The translations under genes were made by a program, and so were the position numbers. A DNA stretch of 64,000 bases from Microvelia longipes (lineage: Eukaryota > Arthropoda > Insecta > Hemiptera > Veliidae), in contig JACMZG010001913.1 in NCBI GenBank assembly GCA_018340805.1, forward strand, positions 41,483,490 to 41,547,489, read 5' to 3'. A model generated the notes under the pieces. The model was not told the origin of the DNA and made no database searches. It saw only the letters and a list, made by a program, of their open reading frames with translations. Positions 22,947-54,689 of this stretch are shown piece by piece (position 1 is the stretch's first letter; each line of letters begins with the position of its first letter).

Positions 22947-22987
22947 CTCTGTCAGCGCCCTGATGAGTTAGACGTAACGAAACAGAG
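22947..22987 (+). ncRNA. Hammerhead ribozyme-like motif, best copy
   Basis: The 5' strand CTCTGT (22947-22952) pairs base for base with ACAGAG (22982-22987) as a 6-bp stem III. The C at 22953 is the expected cleavage base of a GUC triplet. Six bases (AGCGCC) stand where stem I should be, then the full core CTGATGA (22960-22966). Stem II is GTTA/TAAC with loop GACG, then GAA and the stem III A. All conserved core positions of the hammerhead are present. Stem I is too short to close alone, so self-cleavage is unproven; pairing between two molecules through the GGCGCC-type palindrome is possible. Confidence 0.68.
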
Positions 22988-23339
22988 TGGGACATGACAT
23001 TATGTCGAGCCATCAATGATGACGAATGTCGAATGATAGAACAGTTCCCAGATGTAGCATTGTATTTTACTTGTTATATTTCCTAGTTGACTCTCGCACA
23101 ATTATATTGTGTCCACTATTCATGTTTTGCAAAACTCGCCAGTATCAATAATTATAAACTTAACTGTTTTACATAATATGCATTGTATGGTACAATATAT
23201 ATTATATGTGTTTTTGGTATGGTATGTATATACTATAGTATATACATATACTACATATGTACTGTGGTATAGTATTTAGCGAATATTCATAATATACGCA
23301 GCTGTGGCAAGGTAAGAGCTTTCACACACACACATATAC

Positions 23340-23350
23340 ACACAGATATA

Positions 23351-23424
<74 letters not shown>

Positions 23425-23426
23425 AG
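23340..23426. repeat. (TA)n microsatellite
   Basis: Nearly pure TA tract with a few phase slips, next to a short CACA tract. Confidence 0.97.
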
Positions 23427-23904
23427 AGGGTCAATCTGCATTATGAATCCATCGGTTATAGCTGATAGTAAAATTTTTGTAAAACCATGTACTTAAAATT
23501 TTAACAAGACTGGCAATTTAAAAAATATTGAAAATACTAAACACGTGTGGTAGATTGACCCTTTTTGCCTTCCGGTGAAAATGTGGGATTTTGGAAATAT
23601 TTTAGGGTCAATCTACCATCATATTATAATAAAATATATAATAATTATAAAATCAGGTATTTGTTCGCAGATTTTAATTAACAATTGTTTTAGCCTAATT
23701 GTTTATTATCATTAATTACCAGTCTAATTATAATTAAAAGGGGTTTTTTTATTAAACAATGAAATCAAAATGTTTCCATGTAAGGAAACAGTAAAAAAAA
23801 GTTATTTTTTATCCTTCATTTATTTTAAACAATAATTAGGATGCACCTTTTGTACGCAAAACTATTTTCATGCTTATACAATTTGCCCCATGTCTGACCT
23901 AAAA

Positions 23905-24432
23905 GAGATCGTACCAAACTCCGGAGGTCTCCTTCTGCCTTCTGAATTCGTAACCAAACTCCGGAGGTCCTTCTGATTTGTACCAACTCCGAGGTAATTC
24001 GTACCAAACTCCGGAATTCGTACCAACTCCGGAGGTCTGTTTCTGAATTCGTACCAAACTCCGGAGGTCTGTCCTTCTGAATTCGTACCAAACTCCGGAG
24101 GTCTGTCCTTCTGAATTCGTACCAAACTCCGGAGGTCTGTCCTTCTGAATTCGTATTCCGGAGGTCTGTCCTTACTGAATTCGTACCAAACTCCGGAGGT
24201 CTGTCCTTCTGAATTCGTACCAAACTCCGGAGGTCTGTCCTTCTGAATTTACTGTAATTCGTACCAACCTCCGGAGGTCTGTCCTCTGACCCAAACACCG
24301 GAGGTCTGTCCTTCTGAATTCGTACCAAACACCGGAGGTCTGTCCTCTGAATTCGTACCAAAACTCCGGAGGTCTGTCCTTCTGAATTCGTACCAAACAC
24401 CGGAGGTCTGTCCTTCTGAATTCGTACCAAAC
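23905..24432. repeat. 34-bp minisatellite, about 15 degenerate copies
   Basis: The unit joins CTGAATTCGTACCAAACTCC and GGAGGTCTGTCCTT. Units around 24061 and 24095 are exactly 34 bases apart; others have deletions or A/C variants (ACACCGGAGG). The minus strand stays open in several frames for up to 201 codons because the unit lacks stops, giving an apparent RRTDLR-type repeat protein. The frame changes with each unit and many units have indels, so coding is unlikely. Confidence 0.9.
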
Positions 24433-24734
24433 GTATTTACTTTTGCATTAAAAGATACCTTTTATTCACCAACAAAATCAAAACATAATAAACTTGCACC
24501 AGGTCTGCCCTTAACCAATTCTTTCATCAAGAATCATGACCAGAAGTCACTACTTTGCCATTTAATGATCCCTGTCATATTGTAACTGAATATATAACAT
24601 AACACTCTGGCTCCATGCCTGGCTCTACAGAGATCTTTTATTCTAAATCTAGATGATAAGTAACTGCTTCATCCCAGAATGAGAAATTTACTTATTGAAA
24701 CTAAAAGATAACCTAATAACTATGCTCAGGTCTG

Positions 24735-25190
24735 CCCTTCAACAAGAGGCCTTTAGCCTCTTGGCTAAACGCAAGAGGCGTTGGCGCTGAGGGCCGCATC
24801 GCGCCCCTCGTGCCTCCTTCCCTACATGGTTTTTGTACTTTATCAGTTCTTCATATGACTGCTTTAAGTGGCACACTGCCTCGATATAAGGGAATTTTCA
24901 AATGTTTTAGTCAAATAACATGATTTTTTCACATTATCAATAATGACATAATGTTATGTTTGACATATATATGTCAATAAATAAAACCAGAACTGATACT
25001 GATACTATCAGTATCAGTAACTTCGTTTTTTTGTGAGCCATACATAGTATATTTGTAAAAAATGTCAGCCACTCTAAACACTATACGAAGATTTGTGATT
25101 TTTTAAAATGTTTGTGGGGTCATTATTGTTAGTTAATGACGTTGCACATATTTCATAAACAATAGGGTTCGAGGAATTAACAAGGTTGAT
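24735..25190 (-). repeat. Family J copy
   Basis: AACAAGAGGCCTTTAGCCTC, AGTGGCACACTGCC, TTGACATATATATGTC, GATACTGATACTATCAG and GTTTGTGGGGTCATTATTG occur in the order opposite to 37197-37580. Confidence 0.7.
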
Positions 25191-25252
25191 TTTTGTACTG
25201 TGTTTCAATTCAATTCGTCCAGAGATCGAATTGATGGAGGTATCATTATTAA

Positions 25253-25400
25253 TAGGAGTCTCAAATCTATCTTATGGAGATTCTAGTAGGAGTAAGTACA
25301 GTTATGGCACCATTGAAAAAACTGACACTTCCAGATCCCTTTTATTTAGTGTTTTTTAAGTCCTCCCCCTAAGTATTAGTCTCTTTGATAATAACAAATG
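25253..25400 (+). repeat. Local duplicate holding the empty site of the Harbinger-like element
   Basis: GAGTCTC, TCTAGTAGGA, ACTTCCAGATCCCTT and AAGTATTAGTCTCTTTG match 26470-26790. In the other copy AAGTATTAGTC is interrupted by a 157-bp insertion. Confidence 0.88.
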
Positions 25401-25496
25401 CTCATGTCCGCATTTCGCGAATACACGTGTTCAACAAACTAATAAAACATTTGTCTACTGTTTTGATTGCAGGTTTACTGAAGAAGTTAACCTCGG

Positions 25497-45072
<19,576 letters not shown>

Positions 45073-45239
45073 GTAAGCTGTAAGTTGGTAAAAGCTTGAC
45101 GAATTTATAGAGGAAAGACTTAAAACACAAAAGTTCGCCCTTAGCGCAAATCACGAACACGTTGATACTTCTGTGAGTTTGATTTATCACTGAAATAACA
45201 ATTTTCTTAAAGAAATTTAAATATTTTATCTTTTTTAAC

Positions 45240-45600
45240 TTTAATTTTTAATTTTATCTCTTTTAAACAACGCGGCGTCGCCCAAGGGGCCTCCCTTTAG
45301 ACATGGTGTAAATACTAATTTTGTTCGATATTTGTTACCTGATTTATCGCTCCTTAAATGTGGGCATGCAGCAATGGTTCCCCAAATATTATAACTGACC
45401 CAGATATGCTCCATTAAGGGGGTGACGCATTTTTTGGGCCCAGGATCGCATAGATGGGCTTGGATTAAGATGGGCTGGCGTTCTAATATCGTGATTAGCT
45501 TGAAAGGGAAACCCAAGGATCACGCAATAAGGAACTTTTTGTTCCAGGCGGGAGGAGTAGGGAAGGGAAATTTTTTGGAAAGGTGGGACTCACTCACCAA
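45240..45600. other. Unassigned stretch, possible repeat
   Basis: Fairly GC-rich for the window. Its end (AGGTGGGACTCACTCACCAAG) resembles 53985-54012, so it may be the front of a longer family J-like element. The frames across it resemble no protein. Confidence 0.3.
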
Positions 45601-46245
45601 GAATATCTACATATTGTTGAGATATATATGTGTATGTACGAGAATTTTGTTCCTAAACGTTTCTATTGGACACGATAACTTTCAAATACTTTCTCGGATC
45701 GAAATGAAACTTGGTACTAAAATCAACCTTGTAAATTTTCCTACCCCTATAGTTCATGAAGTATGTGTGTCGTCATACTCGTCATTAACGCACAATTATG
45801 ACTCAGATAATAGTTCAAAAAATTACAAAACTTCAATAAGCATTTAGATCGGGGCTAAAATTGTATACGCATGTACTACTATGTATAGCGAATACTTATT
45901 CTAGGTCAAATTTTATTGTCAGCATCAGTACCAATTTTAATGATTGATACATAAAACATAATGTAAACAAATTAAGTTTTTTGACTAATACAATTGAAAA
46001 TTCGCTTATATCGTGGCACTATGCCACTTACATATGAATATGTAATATATAATATACAAATAAATATACATATATGTAATATATGTATATGTAATATACA
46101 TATGAATATGACGAACTGATATAAGACAACAACCATGTGATCATTAAATGACCACATGGTGGAGCGGGGGCAGCGGAGCGACCCCCGCCCCAGGGAGAGG
46201 TAAGTGAGCGGCCAATTGGCCGAAGGCTTTTCGTTTTACATATGT
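45600..46245 (+). repeat. Family J long copy
   Basis: GGACACGATAACTTTCAAAT, TTTCTCGGATCGAAATGAAA, GCGCACAATTATGACTC-like, TAAATTAAGTTTTTTGAC and a GC-rich end (GGGGGCAGCGGAGCGACCCC) match 54690-55240 in the same order. Confidence 0.8.
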
Positions 46246-46259
46246 TTGTGATGGTTTCT

Positions 46260-47090
46260 TCTTTGTTGTTTTGGGGGTCACTATGTTACATTGCAAATCG
46301 ACTTAGCGCGTCATCTCCTTTAATCAAAAGCGTTGTGCCAACCTAACGAACACTAATAAAAAGAAAGTAATTATTTTCACATATACAACTTCGTTTCATT
46401 TAAGCACATGATTTTGTCCTTATTTTAAGAATAATTTCATATTTACTATAAACACGCCAACGAAATAAGTACGATTTTAAAAAGTCTGACGTAATAACTT
46501 TGACGTCAAAATTGTAAAAATAAATTGAAGCTAGATGGCTGCTATTCAATTAGGAGTGGAACTGCCTTACCCCCCTCTTATATATCTTTTTATTTTTCAA
46601 GAACATAATACTGTTGTTTATATAAACATATTAGAAACGGTAGTGGAGTACGAAGTGTTAACAGCTTGTTTATTTTTGTTCTAGTCTCTCTTTAGTTTTG
46701 TTTTTCTTGGTTTTAAGACAAAACATATAAATCGAGAATATATATTGTGATTTATTCTTGCAATAATTTTAAATGTCTTAAGCTGTTATATTAAATAAAT
46801 AAATACTCGATTTATGGTAGTTTATATGAGTGTTTAGGTGTTTATTTACCCGGTGGTAACTAACATTTAAAAAGTTATATGAAATTATTATAACTCATAT
46901 TTACATTTGTTATTATTATTTCTCTTTCCTCTTTGTTGAAATTTTGTGTCGAAGTGTTCGCTAAAAACAATTTTTATCATCAACTATTGTTAAAAATATA
47001 ACAGCACAGTCCAAAAACCGATCTCCTGACCTGAAAAAAATGACTAAAGAGTATACTACTTCTTCACTGAGGGAATTAATTTTCAAGTAA
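46260..47090. other. No gene seen
   Basis: AT-rich sequence without a recognised feature. Confidence 0.4.
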
Positions 47091-47097
47091 ATAACTA

Positions 47098-47107
47098 ATA
47101 TATATGT

Positions 47108-47173
<66 letters not shown>

Positions 47174-47245
47174 CATATATATATATATATATATATAATA
47201 TATATATATATATACTATATATATATAATATATATAATATCACAT
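47098..47245. repeat. (TA)n microsatellite
   Basis: TA tract with several slips, next to the right arm of the long inverted repeat. Confidence 0.97.
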
Positions 47246-47267
47246 ATATAAAATGTATAATTAAAAA

Positions 47268-47720
47268 AATTCTGGCGCGGTGGTCCGCATGTCGGGCGAA
47301 TTTCCTTTGGATGCGTGTTTCCGTGCTTTTTACATTATATAAGTTTACAACTAGTAAATAAATAATTCCGGCGCGGTGGTCCGCTGTCGGGCGAATTTCA
47401 TTTAGAATGCGTGTTTCCATGCTAAACAACCCATTTCTTGCTTATGCAAGAACCATGCCCATTGCGTGGTTCCGGTTCATGCTTTAGAACCTAAGCAGTT
47501 ACTCAATTGTCAAGCACTGCTCGTAACTTCATTTTGTCTGTATTTTCCAAAGGAAAATGCGCATAATCATCCAATTGTTGTACAAAACTATGCCTCTAAA
47601 TATAGAAGTACGCACTATTATTTGCATAGTTTAAAGATTAGTTACTTATCTTTAAGCTTAGTCAGTTATCTTTAAAGGTTTTAGCGCATTTCCTTTGGAA
47701 AATACAGACAAAATGAGTAA
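47268..47720 (-). repeat. Long inverted repeat, right arm
   Basis: TTCTGGCGCGGTGGTCCGCA, GCTTATGCAAGAACCATGCC and GGTTCATGCTTTAGAACC are the inverse of the arm at 44340-44740. Confidence 0.88.
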
Positions 47721-47734
47721 AAAAAACGATAAAA

Positions 47735-48595
<861 letters not shown>

Positions 48596-48639
48596 ATTGT
48601 GTATGTAACGATGCCTTTAATCGTTACATTTACTGCGCA

Positions 48640-48925
48640 GGTCTTAAATTAAGAGTAATACTTACCTCCTGATGGTTTCCTATTGTTTTATTGAGAAGGT
48701 TATAAACATATAGTATGTAAAGTGATATATTTTCTTTTTTAACTGTTTATATTTTAATTGACATCGTATCTAATATCATGAAAAACACCAAACGGCAAGC
48801 ACAAAAGTAAGCTGAGGATCAAACTCGATTTATCCTTGTTACAATAACCTGCGTTTTGGGCCCTTTTTACTATACGGCAAGTTTGCTCCTCTTTCTCTGT
48901 CATATATCGTCCATGGTAAAAGAAA
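48640..48925 (+). repeat. Diverged repeat K, copy 2
   Basis: Matches 40040-40600 (TTACCTCCTGATGGTTTCCT, GGATCAAACTCGATTTATCC, GTTTGCTCCTCTTTCT). No TA tract is present in this copy. Confidence 0.7.
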
Positions 48926-49324
48926 ACCATGGGAATGTATGTTAAACCGGTCTCAATCGATTCAGTTTACCGACTACTTAATATAATAATAATAATAATG
49001 ATTTCCACTTGAGTTAAATTTACAATGTTCTAATTACTAGCGAGAGCCCTTAGTGCGTAATAAAACATCTAAAGCGAGAGCTCTGTCTCTGTACTTTTTA
49101 CGTACTTTATATTGTAAAACAATTTTTTTATAACAAAATATTAAATTATAATTTATCTTTATTACCTAAATAAGAAATTAAAAAGAAAAATGATTTATTC
49201 TAAAAATAAGCTAATAAAAGAAACAAAAATTAATTATAAAATAATTGAAGCAATGACTTCTTAATATAAAAATAAAAAATATTTTCAAAAATCGGGCAAT
49301 TAAATACACTAGTTGCTATAATGA

Positions 49325-49492
49325 CAGACACACACACACACACACACATACAGACAGACAACTTTGCGAAAACCATTCAGGAGGCCTTAAAAAGGCCTGA
49401 AACGGATAATTCCGGTTTCATCCCAGTTTCGGATTTTTTCGCAAACACAATACTTTTCCTATATACCTACGGTATAAATGAGGGAAAGTAAA
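49325..49492 (-). repeat. Family E end, inverted, with CA tract
   Basis: ACACACACACACATACAGACAG, CCTGAAACGGATAATTCCGG, TTTTTTCGCAAACACAATAC, TATATACCTACGGTATAAAT and AGGGAAAGTAAAA form the inverted terminus. Confidence 0.85.
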
Positions 49493-49796
49493 ATCGCATG
49501 AAGTGCAAATTATAAAATTATTATATTATAGAATCAACTTATAATAATTAAACTAGTTAGTTCCATTCCTGTATATTGTTGCAAAATCATAAAATTTAAT
49601 ATTTATTTTTATTTCTTAAAAGCTACTGATGAAATTGCAGCTGCTATAGGGGTTGTGATTCGAAATACTTGTTGTCGAATCACTGGGTTTTCAAGTCACG
49701 TCCTTTTTTTGTTGCTCTTGAAACGTTTCGCTCAACTACTTACGTTTCAACTTAATTTTAAATTAAGCAAGGGTAATCTTTAAGCATAGAAATATT

Positions 49797-49895
49797 TACT
49801 AGAGAGGCCCTATATTGGTTGAATTTTGAAACATCGAAAAAGTAACCTAGAGTAGAGTAATTTAAATAGTTAGTTATATATAATGTATATATATA

Positions 49896-49964
<69 letters not shown>

Positions 49965-50285
49965 TACATAGAGATATATACTAGAGGGGGCATAGCCTAT
50001 CTTAATATATTTTAGGCCTGAAACATTTTTAGTGAGGCTCTTAGGGACTCTGTGTAACCTCATTGAAACCTCCTCTAAGAGGGAGTTAAGGTTATAATTA
50101 ATCAATTGTTTTCAGCTTCCCGCAGATTTTTTGTGTTGTGATTTGTATTTTAAACATTCTACTATATAATTTACTGTTTTTTTGTTCTGTTTATTTGATG
50201 AAAATGATAATCGAATGTGGTCAGGTTACTTTTTCGATGTTTCAAAATTCAACCAATAGAGCCCCTCTAGTAATATATCTCTATG
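49797..50285. repeat. Family G palindromic element with TA centre
   Basis: CTAGAGAGGCCCTATATTGG, TTTTGAAACATCGAAAAAGT and AACCT at the left pair with AGGTTACTTTTTCGATG, TTCAAAATTCAACCAATAG and AGCCCCTCTAG at the right. A TA tract and an inner ACTAGAGGGGGCATAGCC block lie between, implying nesting of one member in another. Confidence 0.85.
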
Positions 50286-50475
50286 GTTGAACGTATCAAA
50301 TAATGATCAGAAATTGGAAAGCCAAAAAAATAATTGATTTATTATAACCTTAACTCACTCTTAGAGGAGGTTTCATTAAGGTTACACAGAGCCCCTGAGA
50401 GCCCCAAAAAGATGTTTCAGGCCACTTAATGTCTTGAGATAGGCTATGCCACATCTAGTATATATCTCTATGACA
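50285..50475. repeat. Family G fragment
   Basis: TTAGAGGAGGTTTCATTAAGG, GTTACACAGAGCCCCTGAGA and GAGATAGGCTATGCC repeat the family core. Confidence 0.75.
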
Positions 50476-50479
50476 GATT

Positions 50480-51400
50480 ATACTCTATATGCGAGAATTT
50501 AGAAAGCTTGTTGTATTTTGGAAAATCTACGACGTCGTCAAAATTTTTTTAATAACATTAAAACGAGTGCCATATTTTTTTTATTTTCTTTTATTAATTG
50601 TTTCTTCAATAATAATATTATTTATATTTTATATAAATTAAAATTATTTGTTTATAACAAAGTTTGAATTGTGTAAAACTAAAAATTATTTTAATTTAAT
50701 TTATATAATTAGTCACCTCATATAATCACCACCCACTACTAAGACTTCTTGTAGCGTCGAAAAGGGTTCGAAAAGGGTATGAAGCTATGAGAGCCTTTCC
50801 AAAGGTTCATAAAAATAATATTTTTAACTCTTGTTTAATGTTATGTAATATACGCATTATATAACGCTTTTTATAATAGATAATTTATTAAAAAAATATT
50901 ATTAGCCCTTACCTAATTATTTTCGAGTAAAATATTGATTAGTACGTTACATGTTTTAAGTAGATGTAATAAGTTTACAATACTACCATTTTTGTTCCAC
51001 TAGTCAAGACATTTAAAACGATGTATCATTTATCCAGATTGAACAACTTTTAATTTTCCAAAATTTGGGTGATGGTGTAAAGTGGGTGAATTTTGAAAAT
51101 TTTTATTTTAAATTTTTTTATGGAAAAATTGTCTAAGGAGGACAATTAAACAATTTTATAAAGAATATATCTATTTTCGAAAAGTCATAATTAAGCCTAC
51201 TTTACTACTACTATTTTTAAAAACATATTTTTTAAAAAAATATGAAATATCTTAGATAAAAACATACAGGAGTTTTAATCAAGAATGTTTTTTTTTTCGA
51301 AAAATGAATTTTTTGTCATTTACACGTATAGGCAACCCCATCCGGGGCCACTCTGTATAAGTTATTGTAATTTTATACAGTTACTTTCTTTGTTTTTTAC
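50480..51400. other. No gene seen
   Basis: AT-rich sequence with no recognised exon or family. Confidence 0.4.
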
Positions 51401-51404
51401 TTAT

Positions 51405-51455
51405 ACAGGTTACTTTTGCGATGTTTCAAAATTTGACCTATAGGGCCCCTCTATA
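51405..51455. repeat. Family G end
   Basis: ACAGGTTACTTTTGCGATGT and GACCTATAGGGCCCCTCTAT match the right end at 50220-50275. Confidence 0.75.
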
Positions 51456-51457
51456 GG

Positions 51458-51640
51458 TATACTGCATTGTGAGCAACACTCACTGCTGCTTCATTGTCAA
51501 CTTTAAGAGTTGGAGTAGAGATGACTTGATATATACACTAACCTTGCTAACCACTTGGTAAATAACCTTGCTAACTACACTATTTCTCTTTTTGCTTCAC
51601 TGGCTGCCACTATCTCTGCCTTAGTGATAGATAAAAGCGC
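51458..51640 (-). pseudogene. Copia-type RNase H fragment, inverted copy
   Basis: On the minus strand ACTAAGGCAGAGATAGTGGC encodes TKAEIVAAS with ERE-like residues after it. CATCTCTACTCCAACTCTTA and AATGAAGCAGCAGTG recur at 57755-57810. It has stops and an internal duplication of GCTAACCTTG-type sequence. Confidence 0.65.
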
Positions 51641-51644
51641 CTCC

Positions 51645-51965
51645 TTGTTGCTGCTTCGCGGTCACATGGTTATTGTTATTTATCAGTTCGGGATATTACG
51701 GGTTTTTATAAGTGGCATACTGCCACGATATGAGCGAATTTTCAAATGTATTAATCAAAAAACGTGAAATGTTCTTTTTAGCGAATTTTCGAAGAAAATT
51801 GAGCTTATGATGTTGAAAAAAATCACAAATTTTTATATAGTGTTTAGATTGAGCTAAAATATTATATGCTGCTATATATGGTTCACAAACATACGAAGTT
51901 TTATTGTATCATCAGTATTAGTTCTGGTTTTATTAATTGACATATATATGTAAATAAAATATTAT
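51645..51965 (-). repeat. Family J fragment
   Basis: GCTTCGCGGTCACATGGTTA, GGCATACTGCCACGATATGA and TATCATCAGTATTAGTTCTGG match the family in inverted order. Confidence 0.7.
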
Positions 51966-52084
51966 AAAACAAAATATTATGTCATTTACTTCCAACTTTT
52001 ATGGATTCCAACTTAATGTTTTGTTAATTAATATTAAGTAATTTATCCTTAGTCTCACTTTTAAGCTTATAGAATTCACACATT

Positions 52085-52448
52085 TTTTATAAATTAAAAA
52101 CAATGACTTTAATTCTATAAGTTAATAAGCTATAAAATTAAGCTATGGCCATTTCACCCAACACTGTGGGCATCATCAGACTAATAAACTGAACACTACA
52201 TTAACAACTAAAAATCACAGAAAACAAATAAAGCGCATGTACATAAGACTAGATTAAATAAATAGCTGTGATTATTTATTTAATCTAGTCTTATGTATAT
52301 GTGCTTTATTTGTTTTCTGTGATTTTTAGTTGTTAATGTAGTGTTTAGTTTATTAGCCTGATGATGCCCACAGTGTTGGGTGAAATCGCTATAGCTTAAT
52401 TTTATAACTTATGAACTTATAGAATTAAAGTCATTGCTTTTAATTTAT
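52085..52448. repeat. Family B palindromic element, complete copy
   Basis: Arms of about 170 bp: AACAATGACTTTAATTCTAT and TCACCCAACACTGTGGGCAT at the left; ATGCCCACAGTGTTGGGTGA and ATAGAATTAAAGTCATTG at the right. The centre is near 52265. Each arm carries a CTGATGATGCCC...GGGTGAAAT module. Confidence 0.9.
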
Positions 52449-52854
52449 ATTAAAAAAAATAATTAATATCCCCAAGTATTTAATCCTATGCACAGAACTA
52501 TCTGAAGACAAGAACAGTAAGAGTGCCTGGATTATTAGTATAGCAGGTGTTAGAGTGTAGTCTTATGTTCTGGTGTTAATAGAAAGTTGTCCAGTTATAG
52601 AGAGTGAGGAAATAATTAACTTAGTTCTATTTGAGTTGAGAGTGAGTTTACTTTCAATGAAAAATTTATTCAATAAATTCATATTGCTTTCACTGACTCC
52701 TCCTAAGTATCACGAAAACACAGGACTGCTGCATCATCAGCAAAACAAATTACCGTCCCATTTATCTGTACTTTTTTACATTATTTATAAACAGGCTGAA
52801 CAGAATAGGTCCGATGACTGTTCCTTGTGGTATAGAGTACTTGGTTATAAGACT

Positions 52855-53290
52855 AACATATGTGCATAAGTTTCATCTCATTATCAGCATTAGTTCAATT
52901 TTTATTGACTTGTGTACGTTTTTTTTAATTGTAGAAAATTAGAAAATGGTCCAATTGATTTGAAATTTAGTACAAGTGTAAACCAATACTTAATAAATAA
53001 GTACAGTAAGTTTCTTCAACACGATAAGTATAACCATGATTTATGTTGGATCATAAAAATTAATCAGGATTGAGCGTGGTCAGTGCTGTATGGGTGACCG
53101 TTGAGAATGATACGGATGCATTTACTGTCTGAATTCGAGCAAAGCGAGTCTGAAGGCATGTTGTAGTATTAATTTGGCGAACTGTATTTCTGAGGACGAG
53201 CGAAGCAAGTCCGAAACAGGGAGGATGAGCGTAGCGAATCCGATGGGATGAGAAAAAATTCCGAAGTAACCCGTACCCAAATTTTCTATT
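52855..53290 (+). repeat. Family E distal half
   Basis: TCATTATCAGCATTAGTTCAA, TGGATCATAAAAATTAATCAG, GAATGATACGGATGCATTTAC, GAGCAAAGCGAGTCTGAAGG, GAGCGAAGCAAGTCCGAAAC and TTCCGAAGTAACCCGTACCC. Confidence 0.82.
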
Positions 53291-53294
53291 TATT

Positions 53295-54010
53295 CATTTT
53301 AAAAATTATTTATATTTAAAAATATAATTTTAAAAATATATTTAAAGCACATTTTATAATATACGTATGCTGATAAAGTTTGAAATTCCTACTTTTCCAA
53401 TCTATAATGTAAATAATCGGGGGAATCTAAATAAAAATCTAATTGAAATCGTATCTCAACAAATCGATTCATATTTTAACTCGAATGCCATCGGATGTGC
53501 CTATACCCTGTAAACAACAACGGTCAAAATACTCTACCAACTAACTATTAATTTGGCAAAATGAGAGTTGCCTAAGGCGTATTGAGAATGGCTCTATTTT
53601 ATGCACGTTGTTGGTTACCAACCTGATTAACTTACTATAGAGTTATTGCGAGTGAAATATAAGGTAGAGATGTTGGCATCTGTGTAGTATATCTGGAAAA
53701 TATTCGTTTTCTCAACCCACAGTGAGTTTTCCACAAGCGAGACCCACTAATACATCGAGTCACTTCTACAGATAACTATTTGTGTTCGTAAAAACATTTC
53801 AACACTTTATTTTCTTTCAACAATGCATTAACATTTTCTATTCTTTCTTCTCAGCGATTTCCCCTTTAAATATTTGCTTTCTTGATTAGGAATTCAGTTC
53901 TTGCTCAGGATTTGGCGAATTTTTAAAGAAAAAAAATGAGATTATAAGTTCGGGTCATGGAGGGGGTAGGGGTGGGGGTGTTCAATTTTTAGAAAGAAGG
54001 TCTCACTGAT
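53295..54010. other. No gene seen
   Basis: Nothing recognised, except an end resembling 45560-45600 (GGTGGGGGTGTTCAATTTTT, GTCTCACTGATCAAG). Confidence 0.35.
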
Positions 54011-54013
54011 CAA

Positions 54014-54048
54014 GATATATATATATATATATATAATATATATAATAT

Positions 54049-54101
<53 letters not shown>

Positions 54102-54167
54102 TATATATATATATATATATAATATATTATATATATTATATATAATATATATATAATATATATATAG
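54014..54167. repeat. (TA)n microsatellite
   Basis: Long imperfect TA tract. Confidence 0.97.
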
Positions 54168-54515
54168 GAGTTAAAAATCTTTAAAATTCAACTTTCAAAT
54201 GTGTTTAAAACGAGGCGTAACTCCATTAAGTTTGTTGGCATGCCTATTTGAATTGAAGAATGTTTTGATGTCTAAGAGGTATTTGTANTATTATGAATAT
54301 TATAGTATATATATTAATTTTTCTTTATATTTATTAATAATATTATATATATATATATACATTATAGTTATATATGTATATATATAGGAGTTAAATCTTT
54401 TAATTCACTTTATCAAATGTGGGCTTAAACGAGCGTAACTCATCCTAGTTTGTTGGCATAGCTATTTTGATTTGAAGAGATGTTTGATGCTAGAGGTATA
54501 TTGTCATCAATTCGC
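54168..54515. repeat. Imperfect tandem duplication, about 215 bp, containing TA tract and one N
   Basis: TATAGGAGTTAAAAATCTTT...TTTGTTGGCATGCCTATTT recurs as TATAGGAGTTAAATCTTTTA...TTTGTTGGCATAGCTATTT. The second copy carries many single-base indels, so this may be a poorly resolved assembly of one repeat (N at 54288). Confidence 0.7.
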
Positions 54516-54569
54516 AGTCGCATGATGCTGTCCTACATCGGCTTAACCCTAATCACTAGCAAAAATATT

Positions 54570-54665
54570 ATTATTATATATATATATATAGATTATATAT
54601 ATAATATATTATTATAATATAGTATATTTATATGTGTGTGTGGTGTGTGTGTGTGTGTGTATGTA
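54570..54665. repeat. TA/TG microsatellite
   Basis: Imperfect TA followed by TG repeats. Confidence 0.93.
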
Positions 54666-54689
54666 TGAAAGAGATTTTTGTTGCTAGAA

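Larger units (their letters stand above)
22700..23150. mobile_element. Family A palindromic element, copy 2
   Basis: The left part is shortened (from GACATAATGTCATGTTCCAC). The right arm is nearly complete through GGAACAGTTCCCAGATG-like sequence and CTCGCACAATTATATTGTGT. The core GATGGCGGTAAGAGAGCACC is present. It carries the best hammerhead match in the window. Confidence 0.82.

Noticed and set aside
23825..24430. 201-codon minus-strand open frame with Arg/Asp-rich repeats
   Set aside because: It is the read-through of a 34-bp tandem repeat with many indels; neither a CRISPR array (no spacers) nor a credible protein.
45422..45847. 141-codon plus-strand frame
   Set aside because: The second half lies in repeat family J, the composition is not protein-like, and no motif is seen.
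49629..49675. CTGATGA ... GAAA pair as another hammerhead
   Set aside because: No stem II or stem III can be formed around it; the bases match by chance.
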